DNA of 64,000 bases from Streptomyces echinoruber (GTDB lineage: Bacteria; Actinomycetota; Actinomycetes; Streptomycetales; Streptomycetaceae), in the NCBI RefSeq assembly GCF_014651135.1, contig NZ_BMWH01000017.1:97991-161990 (forward strand). The letters run 5' to 3'. The stretch's first letter is position 1. Each line of letters begins with the position of its first letter. A program made the position numbers and the translations under genes. Under the pieces are notes generated by a model. It ran no database searches. It saw only the letters and a program-made list of their open reading frames with translations, and was not told the origin of the DNA. Positions 25,164 to 33,144 of this stretch are shown here, in pieces.

Positions 25164-26852
25164 GTGCACCGCGTTCCTGCCCTTCCCGCCCTGCCCGCCG
25201 GAGCCGCCGGAGCCGGCGCCGAGGCCGGGCTCGCCGAGGAGCTGGCCGCCGTCCGCCCGGATCTGCTCGCGCGGTACGCGGCCGAGCTGCCCGGCGCGCG
25301 GGCGGCCGTGCTGACCCGCCTGTGGCGGGCGCTGGCGCACGAGCCGCTGCCGTGGATCACCGGCCGCGAACGGACCCGCGACGGCCTCCTGTTGCGGCTG
25401 CGCGACGGGCGGCGGCTGCACGGCCCCGCCGCCGACCCGTACGCGACGGGGCCGTACGCCCCCGTCGTCCACCTGGAGGGCGTGCCCCACGGCGATCCGG
25501 CCCGCCTGATGGCGGACCTCGCCGTGCCGTACGCGGACGCCTTCGCCGCGGAACTCGGGCACAGCGCCGCCTCCCTGGCCCTGTCCCGGGCCGGTCAGCC
25601 GGTTCCCCCGCCGCATGCCCCGAAGGAGCGGCCGGCGGACGGGTGGCGGACCGGGCGGGACAACGGCTGGGAGGCGGAGCAGCGGGTGGTCGACGGCCAC
25701 CCCTTCCACCCCGGCTGCCGCTCCCGGCCCGGCTTCTCGGCGGCCGAGCAGCTCGCCTACGCGCCGGAGCACCGGCCCGTGGTGACCCTGCGGCCGTTCG
25801 CCGTCCCCGAGGAGATCTGCCTGGTGACCGGCGCGTGGCCGGCGGAGCTGCGGGACGGGCGGCGGATCCTGCTGCCGGTGCACCCGTGGCAGGCGGAGCA
25901 CGTACTGAAGCAGCCGCACGGCCCCCGCGGCGGGGCACGGCCGTACGACGACGCCTGCGCACGGCCGCGGGGCGAGGAACAGCCGTACCGCGCACGGCCG
26001 TACGACGGGGAGCCGCCGCCGTACGAGGAGCGGGCCGGCGGGATCCCCGCCCATCCGCTGATGTCGCTGCGCACCCTCGCGGTGCCCGGCGGACCGCATG
26101 TGAAGACGGCGCTCAGCGCGCGGCTGACGTCGTCGGTGCGGGACATCTCGGTGTACTCGGTGACGGTGTCCGCGGCCCTGTCGGCGTTCGCGGAGCACCT
26201 GGTGGACCGGCTGGACGGGCTGCTGCACGTCACCCGCACCCTGGGCGCGGCCACCGCCCACTCCCCCGACCTGGCGGCCGTGCTGCGCGAGTCCCCGCAG
26301 GTCCACGCCGGCCCCGGGGAGCACGTGCTGCCGGTCGCCGCCCTGGCCACGACCTCCTTGCCCGCCTCCCCCGCCTGGCTGGCGGACCTCGCCCGGCTCG
26401 CGCTGGGTGTCGGGCTGCGGCTGCTGGAGCTGGGGGTGGCCCTGGAGGCGCACGGGCAGAACCTGCTGGTGGTGCTGTCCGCGTCGGGCGCCCCGCTGCG
26501 GCTGGTCTACCGCGACCTCGCCGACATCCGCATCAGCCCGGCCCGCCTGGCCCGGCACGGCATCCCGGCGCCGCCGATCACGGGTCGGCTGGTCACGGAC
26601 GACGTCACGGCGCTGCGGCGCAAGCTGTTCGGGTCGCTGGTCGCGGGCGCGCTGGCCGGTGTGGCGGGGTCGGGGCCGCGGCTGCGGGCGGCACTGGCGG
26701 CGGCCGTACGGGACCTGCCGCGCGGCCCGGACCTGGCGGCGCTGTGTGCGGAGCCGCTGCCGGCGAAGGCGCTCACGCTGATGCGGCTGTCGCCGGACAG
26801 GCAGGGGGACTTGTGGGCGCTGCTGCCCAACCCGCTGTCCGGGGCGGGGTGA
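25164..26852 (+). CDS. NIS siderophore synthetase (IucA/IucC family) B
   Basis: A 562-aa second IucA/IucC synthetase. Motifs: DGHPFHPGCRSR, ILLPVHPWQAEHVL, VKTALSARLTSSVRDIS, and GVALEAHGQNLLVVLS. Between HPWQ and the adenylate motif is a roughly 45-residue insertion rich in Arg, Pro and PYD (about residues 253-296), encoded by ACGGCCGTACGACG-type repeats; it is probably a disordered loop. Start GTG 25164 follows GAGGA. Having two divergent synthetases suggests a siderophore with two different condensation steps, with the amine building block made elsewhere. Confidence 0.87.
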   Translation: MHRVPALPALPAGAAGAGAEAGLAEELAAVRPDLLARYAAELPGARAAVLTRLWRALAHEPLPWITGRERTRDGLLLRLRDGRRLHGPAADPYATGPYAPVVHLEGVPHGDPARLMADLAVPYADAFAAELGHSAASLALSRAGQPVPPPHAPKERPADGWRTGRDNGWEAEQRVVDGHPFHPGCRSRPGFSAAEQLAYAPEHRPVVTLRPFAVPEEICLVTGAWPAELRDGRRILLPVHPWQAEHVLKQPHGPRGGARPYDDACARPRGEEQPYRARPYDGEPPPYEERAGGIPAHPLMSLRTLAVPGGPHVKTALSARLTSSVRDISVYSVTVSAALSAFAEHLVDRLDGLLHVTRTLGAATAHSPDLAAVLRESPQVHAGPGEHVLPVAALATTSLPASPAWLADLARLALGVGLRLLELGVALEAHGQNLLVVLSASGAPLRLVYRDLADIRISPARLARHGIPAPPITGRLVTDDVTALRRKLFGSLVAGALAGVAGSGPRLRAALAAAVRDLPRGPDLAALCAEPLPAKALTLMRLSPDRQGDLWALLPNPLSGAG

Positions 26853-27030
26853 CGGGCTCCCGCCGCCCGCCGTCACAGCGGGTCTCCGGCCGAATGCCCG
26901 CGGCAGGCCCCCGGCCGAGCGTCCGCGGCACGCTCCCGCCCGCCGTCGCGGCACGCTCCCGGCCGGGTGTCATGGCCGGCTCGCGGTTGCCGTTTTGAAG
27001 CCGGGCCGGTGAGATCAATAAGATCCGCCG

Positions 27031-28320
27031 ATGATCACAAGACAACGGCTGGCGGCAGGAGTCTGCGCCCTCCTCGCCGCGCTCGCGGCCGGGATCGCCG
27101 TACCCGCCCCGGCGGTCGCCGGCGAGACCGACGGCGAGGCGGCCCCGAAGGTCGAACTCGTCCTGGACGTCAGCGGATCCATGCGCACCCGCGACATCGA
27201 CGGCGGCTCGCGGATGGCCGCGGCCAAGCAGGCGTTCAACGAGGTGCTCGACGCCACCCCGAAGGAGGTCGAGCTCGGCATCCGCACCCTGGGCGCCACC
27301 TACCGCGGCAACGACCGGCAGGAGGGCTGCAAGGACACCCAGCGGCTCTACCCGGTCGGCCCGCTGGACCGCACCGAGGCCAAGACGGCGGTGGCGACCC
27401 TCACGCCCACCGGCTGGACTCCGATCGGCCCCGCCCTGCTGAAGGCGGCCGACGACCTCGGCGGCGGCAGCGGCACCCGCCGCATCGTGCTGATCAGCGA
27501 CGGCGAGGACACCTGTCAGCCCCTCGACCCGTGCGAGGTCGCGCGCGAGATCGCGGCCAAGGGCATCGGCCTGACCATCGACACCCTCGGCCTGGTGCCG
27601 GACGCCAAGACCCGCGACCAGCTCAGCTGCATCGCGGACGCCACCGGCGGCACCTACACCTCCGTCCGGCACAAGGACGAACTCTCCGACCGGGTCGGCC
27701 AGTTGGTCGACCGCACCGCCGACCCGGTGGTGACCCCCGTGGCCACCGAGGGCGCCGGCACGTGCGCGCAGGCGCCGGTGCTGAAGTCCGGCCTGTACAC
27801 CGACCGCGTCGCCTTCGGGCAGCAGCGCTGGTACCGCGTCGACGTGCGGCCCGGCCAGGAGCTGCGCGCCTCCGCGAGCGTCGCCGCCGACCGCGCCGTG
27901 AACCCCGGCTACGGCCTGCTGCTGCGCGCGGTCACGCTGCACGGCCGGGAGATCGTACGCGGCGAGGCGGCGGGCACCGGCCGCACGGACGCCGTCTCCA
28001 CCGGGCTGCGCTACCCGAAGCCCGAGCGCGACGGGGACGACGAGAACGACGGGGACGACGCCCAGGCCGCGACGGAGACGGTGTGCCTGCAGGTCACCCA
28101 CTCGTTCTCCGCGGCCCCCGGCGTGAAGACCACGCCCGGCCTGCCCCTGGAGCTGACGGTCGACGTCGTCTCCGGCCCCGACCCGGCGCACGACGTGGCC
28201 GCCTTCGGCCTCGGCCGCGGCTGGTGGCTGCTGGGCGTGCTGGTGGTGGCCGGCTTCCTGGCCGGCGTGCTGTGGGGCTGGCTGTCGCGCTGGCGGATCG
28301 CGGTGTGGAGGACCAACTGA
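27031..28320 (+). CDS. Secreted, membrane-anchored von Willebrand factor A domain protein
   Basis: A 429-aa protein with an N-terminal signal peptide (about residues 1-30, cleavage likely after AVAG), then a VWA domain from about residue 38. Its metal-dependent adhesion site is DVSGSM, followed by the conserved TPIGPALL and ISDGEDTC. A beta-rich C-terminal region and one transmembrane helix (WLLGVLVVAGFLAGVLWGW) complete it, so the VWA domain faces outside. The acidic linker ERDGDDENDGDD precedes the last domain. It overlaps the next gene by one base (TGATG), so they form a coupled pair. Its ligand is unknown. Confidence 0.86.
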   Translation: MITRQRLAAGVCALLAALAAGIAVPAPAVAGETDGEAAPKVELVLDVSGSMRTRDIDGGSRMAAAKQAFNEVLDATPKEVELGIRTLGATYRGNDRQEGCKDTQRLYPVGPLDRTEAKTAVATLTPTGWTPIGPALLKAADDLGGGSGTRRIVLISDGEDTCQPLDPCEVAREIAAKGIGLTIDTLGLVPDAKTRDQLSCIADATGGTYTSVRHKDELSDRVGQLVDRTADPVVTPVATEGAGTCAQAPVLKSGLYTDRVAFGQQRWYRVDVRPGQELRASASVAADRAVNPGYGLLLRAVTLHGREIVRGEAAGTGRTDAVSTGLRYPKPERDGDDENDGDDAQAATETVCLQVTHSFSAAPGVKTTPGLPLELTVDVVSGPDPAHDVAAFGLGRGWWLLGVLVVAGFLAGVLWGWLSRWRIAVWRTN

Positions 28321-29132
28321 TGCGTATCGCACACATACTGGGCGCGGCGGCGCTCGCGCTCGGCCTGGCCGCCGGGCCCGCGGCCGCTGACTCGCCCTCC
28401 CCGAGCCCGTCGCAGAGCGGCTCGGCCCCCACCCTGGCGGGCACCTCCTTCCGCACCGCCACGGAGATCGAGCAGGGGCAGCGGGCCACGGCGAGCGGCG
28501 CCACCGGCGACTACATGTACTGGTCGTTCCCGGCCGACGCCGGGCAGCGCCCCACCGTGCACGCGACGGTGCGGCTGCCGCGGTCGCACGCGGCCCAGAC
28601 CTGGCAGATCGACGTGTACGACGGGCTGCGGCGCCGCCAGGCCTGCCAGTACGGCGCCCAGACCCGCACCGCGGCGGCCGGTGCGGCCTCCGTCGACCTG
28701 GCGTGCGTCCTGCGCACCGTGCGCGCCTGGTCGGAGCCGTGGGCCAACGACCCGCTGCCGGGCACGTACTACATCCGCCTGACCGCCGTCGGTCTGACCG
28801 ACGCCGACCTCGGCCTGCCCGTCGACGCCGAGGTGCGCGTCGACGCCAAGGACATCGGCGGCGCGGCGGCGGTGGACGGCTCGCTGGCGCGGCCCCTGGT
28901 GCCGGGCATCGCGGCCTCCTCGCGGACGGACGGCACGGACGAGAAGGACGCGTCGGCGTCCTCGGCCGTCCTGTCCGCGGTCGAACCGGACGGCGGCTGG
29001 TCCTCCGGCTGGTGGTCCGACCGGTGGGTGTGGACCGCGGTGGGCGGTGTGCTGGCCGCGCTCGCGGGTGTCGGCGGGTACGCGCTGACGCGGGGGTCGG
29101 GACGGCCGTCGCGGGTGCCGCCGGGCGCCTGA
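28320..29132 (+). CDS. Secreted, membrane-anchored partner of the VWA protein, unknown function
   Basis: A 270-aa protein starting at ATG 28320, overlapping the VWA stop codon. It has a signal peptide ending near GPAAADS, a Ser/Pro linker, a beta-sandwich-like extracellular domain with two cysteines (in RRQACQYG and VDLACVL) that may form a disulfide, a Ser/Thr/Asp-rich stalk, and a C-terminal transmembrane helix before a short basic tail. Shared topology and tight coupling suggest a complex with the VWA protein on the cell surface. I do not recognise a named family. Confidence 0.7.
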   Translation: MRIAHILGAAALALGLAAGPAAADSPSPSPSQSGSAPTLAGTSFRTATEIEQGQRATASGATGDYMYWSFPADAGQRPTVHATVRLPRSHAAQTWQIDVYDGLRRRQACQYGAQTRTAAAGAASVDLACVLRTVRAWSEPWANDPLPGTYYIRLTAVGLTDADLGLPVDAEVRVDAKDIGGAAAVDGSLARPLVPGIAASSRTDGTDEKDASASSAVLSAVEPDGGWSSGWWSDRWVWTAVGGVLAALAGVGGYALTRGSGRPSRVPPGA

Positions 29133-29152
29133 CGCTCCGTCATTTCAGGGTG

Positions 29153-29178
29153 GAGGCCCGCCGATCGGCGGGCCTTTC
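29153..29178 (+). terminator. Terminator after the VWA pair
   Basis: AGGCCCGCC and GGCGGGCCT are perfect arms around GATC (29154-29175), followed by TTT. It is a textbook compact terminator 20 bp after the stop codon. Confidence 0.85.
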
Positions 29179-29179
29179 G

Positions 29180-29330
29180 CCTGTGTCCCCGCGGCACCTG
29201 CCCGCCACGCCGACGGCACCTGCCTGTATCCGGCGGTACCTGCCCGCCGTGCCGCGGCACCTGCCCACCGGCCGGCGATGCCTGCCCGCGCCCGGCAGCA
29301 CCCGCACATCACCGACACCGCCCGCACGCC
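29180..29330. repeat. CGGCACCTGCCCGCC-type tandem repeats
   Basis: About six imperfect copies of a 15- to 20-bp unit built on GGCACCTGCCCGCC fill the convergent gap before the HxlR gene. Confidence 0.7.
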
Positions 29331-29351
29331 ACCGGCACCGCCCGCACCGCC

Positions 29352-30005
29352 CTACGCCCTCAGCAGCGCCTTGGCGAGCGGTCCCTCGCCGGTCACCCGG
29401 ATCCGCCCGTCCCGCACCGCTTCTGCCAGGCCGAGGTCGCCGCGGCTGACGGCGGCGCAGGTGCCGGCGTCGAGGGCGAGCCGGACGTCGGGTTCGGCGG
29501 GCGCGGGCCCGTCGCCGTAGACGGCGCCGTCGGGGCCCGCCCCGTCGCCGACGTACAGGTGGAAGTCGCCCTCCTCCAGCCGTACTTCGACCAGTCCGTC
29601 CTCCTGTGCCGCCGCCCGCAGGGCGCGCAGCAGCGGCAGCGCGAACCAGTGGGCACGCACCGCGTCGGTGGGCCGCCGCTCCCCCAGCTCGGGTCCGCCC
29701 CAGGCGCCGAGGGCCTGCAGCACCGGCAGCAACTCCCTTCCTCGCGGGGTGAGTTCGTAGACGTAGGCGGCGCCCGGCGGAGGCAGCCGGCGCCGTGTGG
29801 TCAGTCCGTCGCGCTCCATGTCCCGCAGCCGCGAGGCGAGGACGTCCGTGCTGACACCGGGCAGGTCGGCGTGCAGGTCGGTGTAGCGGCGGGGGCCGGC
29901 GAGGAGTTCGCGGACGATCAGCAGGGTCCAGCGGTCGCCGACGAGGTCGAGCGCCCGGGCGGCGGAGCAGTACTGGTCGTAGCTGCGGCGAGTGCGGGGT
30001 GACAT
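29352..30005 (-). CDS. HxlR-family winged-helix regulator with C-terminal sterol-carrier-like domain
   Basis: A 217-aa regulator: residues 10-100 form the HxlR winged helix (CSAARALDLVGDRWTLLIVR, then PGVSTDVLASRLRDMERDGL and YELTPRGREL). The C-terminal 110 residues resemble the SCP2-like domain often fused to this family and may bind a small hydrophobic ligand. There is one N-terminal cysteine (C13) at the place where redox- or aldehyde-sensing HxlR proteins carry theirs. It is divergent from the aminotransferase gene with an 87-bp promoter that contains a perfect palindrome (30048-30062), so it probably controls itself and that gene. Confidence 0.86.
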   Translation of the reverse strand: MSPRTRRSYDQYCSAARALDLVGDRWTLLIVRELLAGPRRYTDLHADLPGVSTDVLASRLRDMERDGLTTRRRLPPPGAAYVYELTPRGRELLPVLQALGAWGGPELGERRPTDAVRAHWFALPLLRALRAAAQEDGLVEVRLEEGDFHLYVGDGAGPDGAVYGDGPAPAEPDVRLALDAGTCAAVSRGDLGLAEAVRDGRIRVTGEGPLAKALLRA

Positions 30006-30047
30006 GCGACGCAGTCTAGACACGTTGTTGGACTTTCCAAGCTCGTA

Positions 30048-30062
30048 CTTGGTAAAACCAAG
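30048..30062. promoter_or_regulatory. Candidate HxlR operator CTTGGT-AAA-ACCAAG
   Basis: A perfect 6-bp inverted repeat with a 3-bp spacer in the 87-bp AT-rich divergent promoter. A related TTCCAAG half-site lies at 30035-30041. Position between a regulator and a divergent gene makes it a good operator candidate. Confidence 0.65.
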
Positions 30063-30092
30063 CAACACCACTCACCGGAGGGGAAGCGGCGC

Positions 30093-31301
30093 ATGGAATT
30101 CCGGCAGTCGAGCAAGCTCAGCGAGGTCTGTTACGAGATCCGCGGCCCGGTGATCGAGCACGCCAACGCGCTGGAGGAGGCCGGGCACAGCGTGCTGCGC
30201 CTGAACACCGGCAACCCGGCGCTGTTCGGCTTCGAGGCGCCGGAGGAGATCCTCCAGGACATGATCCGCATGCTGCCGCAGGCCCACGGCTACACGGACT
30301 CGCGCGGCATCCTCCCCGCCCGCCGCGCGGTCGCCCAGCGCTACCAGACCCTCGGCCTGGACGTCGACGTCGACGACGTGTACCTGGGCAACGGCGTCTC
30401 GGAGCTGGTCTCCATGGCCGTACAGGCCCTGGTGGAGGACGGCGACGAAATCCTCATCCCCGCACCGGACTTCCCCCTCTGGACGGCGGTGACGACGCTC
30501 GCGGGCGGCAAGGCGGTCCACTACCTGTGCGACGAGCAGGCGGACTGGAACCCGGACCTGGACGACCTGGCGTCGAAGATCACCGACCGCACCAAGGCGG
30601 TGGTGATCATCAACCCGAACAACCCCACTGGCGCGGTCTATCCGAAGGAGGTCCTGGAGGGCATCCTCGACCTCGCCCGCCGGCACGGCCTGATGGTCTT
30701 CGCCGACGAGATCTACGACCAGATCCTCTACGACGACGCCGCGCACCACTCCACCGCCGCGCTCGCCCCCGACCTGGTGGTGCTGACCTTCTGCGGCCTG
30801 TCGAAGACGTACCGGGTGGCGGGCTTCCGCTCCGGCTGGCTGGTGGTCACCGGTCCCAAGCAGCACGCGAAGGACTACCTGGAGGGCCTGACCATGCTGG
30901 CCTCCATGCGCCTGTGCGCCAACGCGCCCGCCCAGTACGCCATCCAGGCCGCGCTCGGCGGCCGCCAGTCCATCCGCGACCTGACCGCGCCCGGCGGCCG
31001 CCTGCACGAACAGCGCGACGTCGCCTGGCGGAAGCTCAACGAGATCCCCGGCGTGACCTGCGTCAAGCCCAAGGGCGCCCTGTACGCCTTCCCGCGCCTC
31101 GACCCCAAGGTCCACAGGATCCACGACGACGAAAAGTTCGTCCTGGACCTGCTGCTGCGCGAGAAGATCCAGGTGGTGCAGGGCACCGGCTTCAACTGGC
31201 CCGCCCCCGACCACTTCCGCATCCTCACCCTCCCGCACGCCGACGTCCTGGACGCGGCGATCAGCCGGATCGGACGGTTCCTGAGCGGCTACCGGCAGTA
31301 G
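30093..31301 (+). CDS. alaA: PLP-dependent aminotransferase, AlaA (alanine transaminase) type
   Basis: A 402-aa class I aminotransferase. The sequence opens with EFRQSSKLSEVCYEIRGPV, typical of AlaA/YfbQ glutamate-pyruvate aminotransferases. It has INPNNPTGAVYP, the FADEIYDQILYD aspartate-tyrosine pair for the cofactor ring, the PLP lysine in CGLSKTYRVAGFRSGW, and the carboxylate-binding arginine near FRILTLP. Start ATG 30093 has GGAGGGG upstream. It likely interconverts pyruvate and alanine in central nitrogen metabolism. Control by the divergent HxlR regulator is inferred from the shared promoter. Confidence 0.91.
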   Translation: MEFRQSSKLSEVCYEIRGPVIEHANALEEAGHSVLRLNTGNPALFGFEAPEEILQDMIRMLPQAHGYTDSRGILPARRAVAQRYQTLGLDVDVDDVYLGNGVSELVSMAVQALVEDGDEILIPAPDFPLWTAVTTLAGGKAVHYLCDEQADWNPDLDDLASKITDRTKAVVIINPNNPTGAVYPKEVLEGILDLARRHGLMVFADEIYDQILYDDAAHHSTAALAPDLVVLTFCGLSKTYRVAGFRSGWLVVTGPKQHAKDYLEGLTMLASMRLCANAPAQYAIQAALGGRQSIRDLTAPGGRLHEQRDVAWRKLNEIPGVTCVKPKGALYAFPRLDPKVHRIHDDEKFVLDLLLREKIQVVQGTGFNWPAPDHFRILTLPHADVLDAAISRIGRFLSGYRQ

Positions 31302-31332
31302 CTACCGGCGGCAGCGGTCGGCTCCTCCGGCC

Positions 31333-31417
31333 GCGTGCGGCGTGCTCCCGCGTGCGGCATGCTCCCGCGTGCGGCGTGCTCCTGCCCGCGCCGTGCTCCT
31401 GCCCGCGCCGTGCTCCC
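31333..31417. repeat. Five-copy 17-bp tandem repeat
   Basis: GCGTGCGGCGTGCTCCC and close variants repeat five times with exact 17-bp spacing, starting about 30 bp after the aminotransferase stop. The gap to 31495 holds no gene. Confidence 0.85.
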
Positions 31418-31495
31418 GCCCGGGGACTGTCGGAGCCCCGGCGTAGCCTTCGGAGCGAGGGTGCCGGTGACCGGGTGCGAGAGAGGGGCCACGCC

Positions 31496-32161
31496 GTGAC
31501 GCGACCGCCGACCGCCGCGCTGCGGCGGGTGATCGACGCCGCCGATCCCGTGACGGGACGGCTGAAGGGGACCGAGGCGCAGCTCGCGGCGCTGGTGAAG
31601 CGGGGGCTGGCCTTCCGGCATCCGCGGCCGCCGCACGACCACTTCCTGACGCCGGCCGGGCACCGGATACGGGAGGCGGCGCCCGAGGAGCCCCCGCGGC
31701 CCCCGGCCTCCTCGCCCGCCGGGGTGTTCGCGGCGCGGGTCGGCGGCGAGGAACGGGCCGACGACTCCCCGCGCCGGGCCCGCGAGGTGCACAGCGCCTG
31801 GCAGGGGCTGCTGGAGCTGCGGCGGATGACGAACGCGGACGGGGCCGTGGACCGGCCCTGCGGCTGGGAGCGGACGCATCTGGTGCAGGCCGCGGCGCTC
31901 GCGCTGGAGGCGGCCGGGCACCGGCCGGCGACCGGGGCGCCGCCGGGCCGGGCGCAGCCGGCGGGCCGGGAGGCGGCGCAGGACGACGGCTACCGGGTGC
32001 GGGCGACCCCGCAGCCGGAGGCGGTCGCCGTGTACGGGCCGGACGCGGAGGCGCTGCGGGAGTTCGCGGCCACACTGGAGCGGGCGGGATGGCAGACCGG
32101 GGAGCACACGGAGCCGCGGACGCGCAGGCGCTATCTGCTCGCTTCGCCCCGCCGGGTGTGA
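31496..32161 (+). CDS. Conserved hypothetical protein
   Basis: A 221-aa soluble protein starting at GTG 31496 (GAGAGGGG upstream). The N-terminal 65 residues look like a winged-helix-like segment: AALRRVIDAADPVTGRLKG, then LKRGLAFRH-like and LTPAGHRIREAA wing pattern. A linker and a C-terminal alpha/beta part (VAVYGPDAEALREFAATLERAGW) follow. I recognise the style of a conserved Streptomyces protein but not a named family. It lies 61 bp before the thioesterase gene on the same strand and may be co-transcribed with it. Confidence 0.65.
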   Translation: MTRPPTAALRRVIDAADPVTGRLKGTEAQLAALVKRGLAFRHPRPPHDHFLTPAGHRIREAAPEEPPRPPASSPAGVFAARVGGEERADDSPRRAREVHSAWQGLLELRRMTNADGAVDRPCGWERTHLVQAAALALEAAGHRPATGAPPGRAQPAGREAAQDDGYRVRATPQPEAVAVYGPDAEALREFAATLERAGWQTGEHTEPRTRRRYLLASPRRV

Positions 32162-32222
32162 GGTACATGCCAAGATCGGATCGCAAGGGCCGGTGCGAGC
32201 ACGCGAGAAGGGGCTGTCTGTC

Positions 32223-32648
32223 GTGAGCGAACCGTTTTCCGTCCGGGTGACCGTCCGGGGCTACGAGACCGACGTGCAGGGCCACCTCAACCAGGCGGTC
32301 TACCTCAACTACGCCGAGCACGCCCGCTGGTCGCTGCTGCAGGCGGCCGGGGTGAGCCAGCACGGGCTGGTCTCCCAGGGCGTGGGCCCGGTCGCCCTGG
32401 AGACCACCATCCGCTACCGGCGCGAGCTGCTGGCGGGCGACGAGGTGGACGTGACCTGCGCCTTCGAGTGGGGCGAGGGCAAGACGTTCCGCATCCTGCA
32501 GGAGATCCGCCGGGCGGACGACGGCGCGGTGGCGGCCGAGATCACCGCCGTCGGCGGCCTGCTGGACCTCAAGGAGCGCCGGCTGGTCACGGACCCGCAG
32601 GAGCGCTTCAAAGAACTCGCCGAGGACCCGGGCCTGTTCGGCCTGTAG
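32223..32648 (+). CDS. Acyl-CoA thioesterase, hotdog fold
   Basis: A 141-aa protein with the 4HBT-type hotdog pattern: VRGYETDVQGHLNQAVYLNYAEHARW contains the conserved D-x-x-G-H-x-N catalytic signature, followed by a long helix and strands ETTIRYRRELLAGDEVDV. Such enzymes hydrolyse acyl-CoA or acyl-ACP thioesters. The start is GTG 32223 with GAAGGGG upstream; the ORF can extend to 32193, but that lacks a ribosome site. The physiological substrate cannot be deduced here. Confidence 0.86.
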   Translation: MSEPFSVRVTVRGYETDVQGHLNQAVYLNYAEHARWSLLQAAGVSQHGLVSQGVGPVALETTIRYRRELLAGDEVDVTCAFEWGEGKTFRILQEIRRADDGAVAAEITAVGGLLDLKERRLVTDPQERFKELAEDPGLFGL

Positions 32649-33144
32649 CCGGCCCGGGCGCCGGAGCCCGCTCCCGGCGTCTTCGGGCTGGGACCTGCTC
32701 CCGGCGCCTTCAGGGCAGGGACCTGCTCCCGGCGCCTTCGGGGCCGACGGGCGTCTCGCCGCGGCCCGCCCCGCCCGCCCCGGCCGGATCCGCCGGGCTC
32801 CCGGCCGCGGGGCCGGGCCGCCCGCGCATTCGGGTGCGCACCGCCCGTCCGGCTGGGATGCTGCGTCCCCATGACCACGCGACGTGTCAAGCCCAGCCTG
32901 TACATCTCCCTCGCGGCGCCGCCCCACCCATCACGCCCTCGACGACGCGGTCGAACAGGCCGAGCTGCCGGCCAACCTCGTGGCGTGGCCGGGCGTTTCC
33001 GGGCCGGGACAGGTGCCCGGCTGAAGGCGACGTGGTGCGGGGCGGCCGGGCCGTGCGCGGGCGGGGGCACGGGATGTTCCGCGTCCCCGCCCGCCCGGAT
33101 CCGGATCGGTACGCGGCGTCGGTCCCCCGCCTCCGCCCGACGCG
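32649..33144. other. 496-bp convergent gap: 28-bp tandem repeat, no supported gene
   Basis: At 32663-32748 three copies of a 27- to 28-bp unit (containing GGACCTGCTCCCGGCG) follow the thioesterase stop. The remainder contains an ATG at 32871 with a 60-codon frame that I cannot relate to a family. A second frame nearby gives HALDDAVEQAELPANLVAW, so a frameshifted remnant is possible but unproven. Confidence 0.5.
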
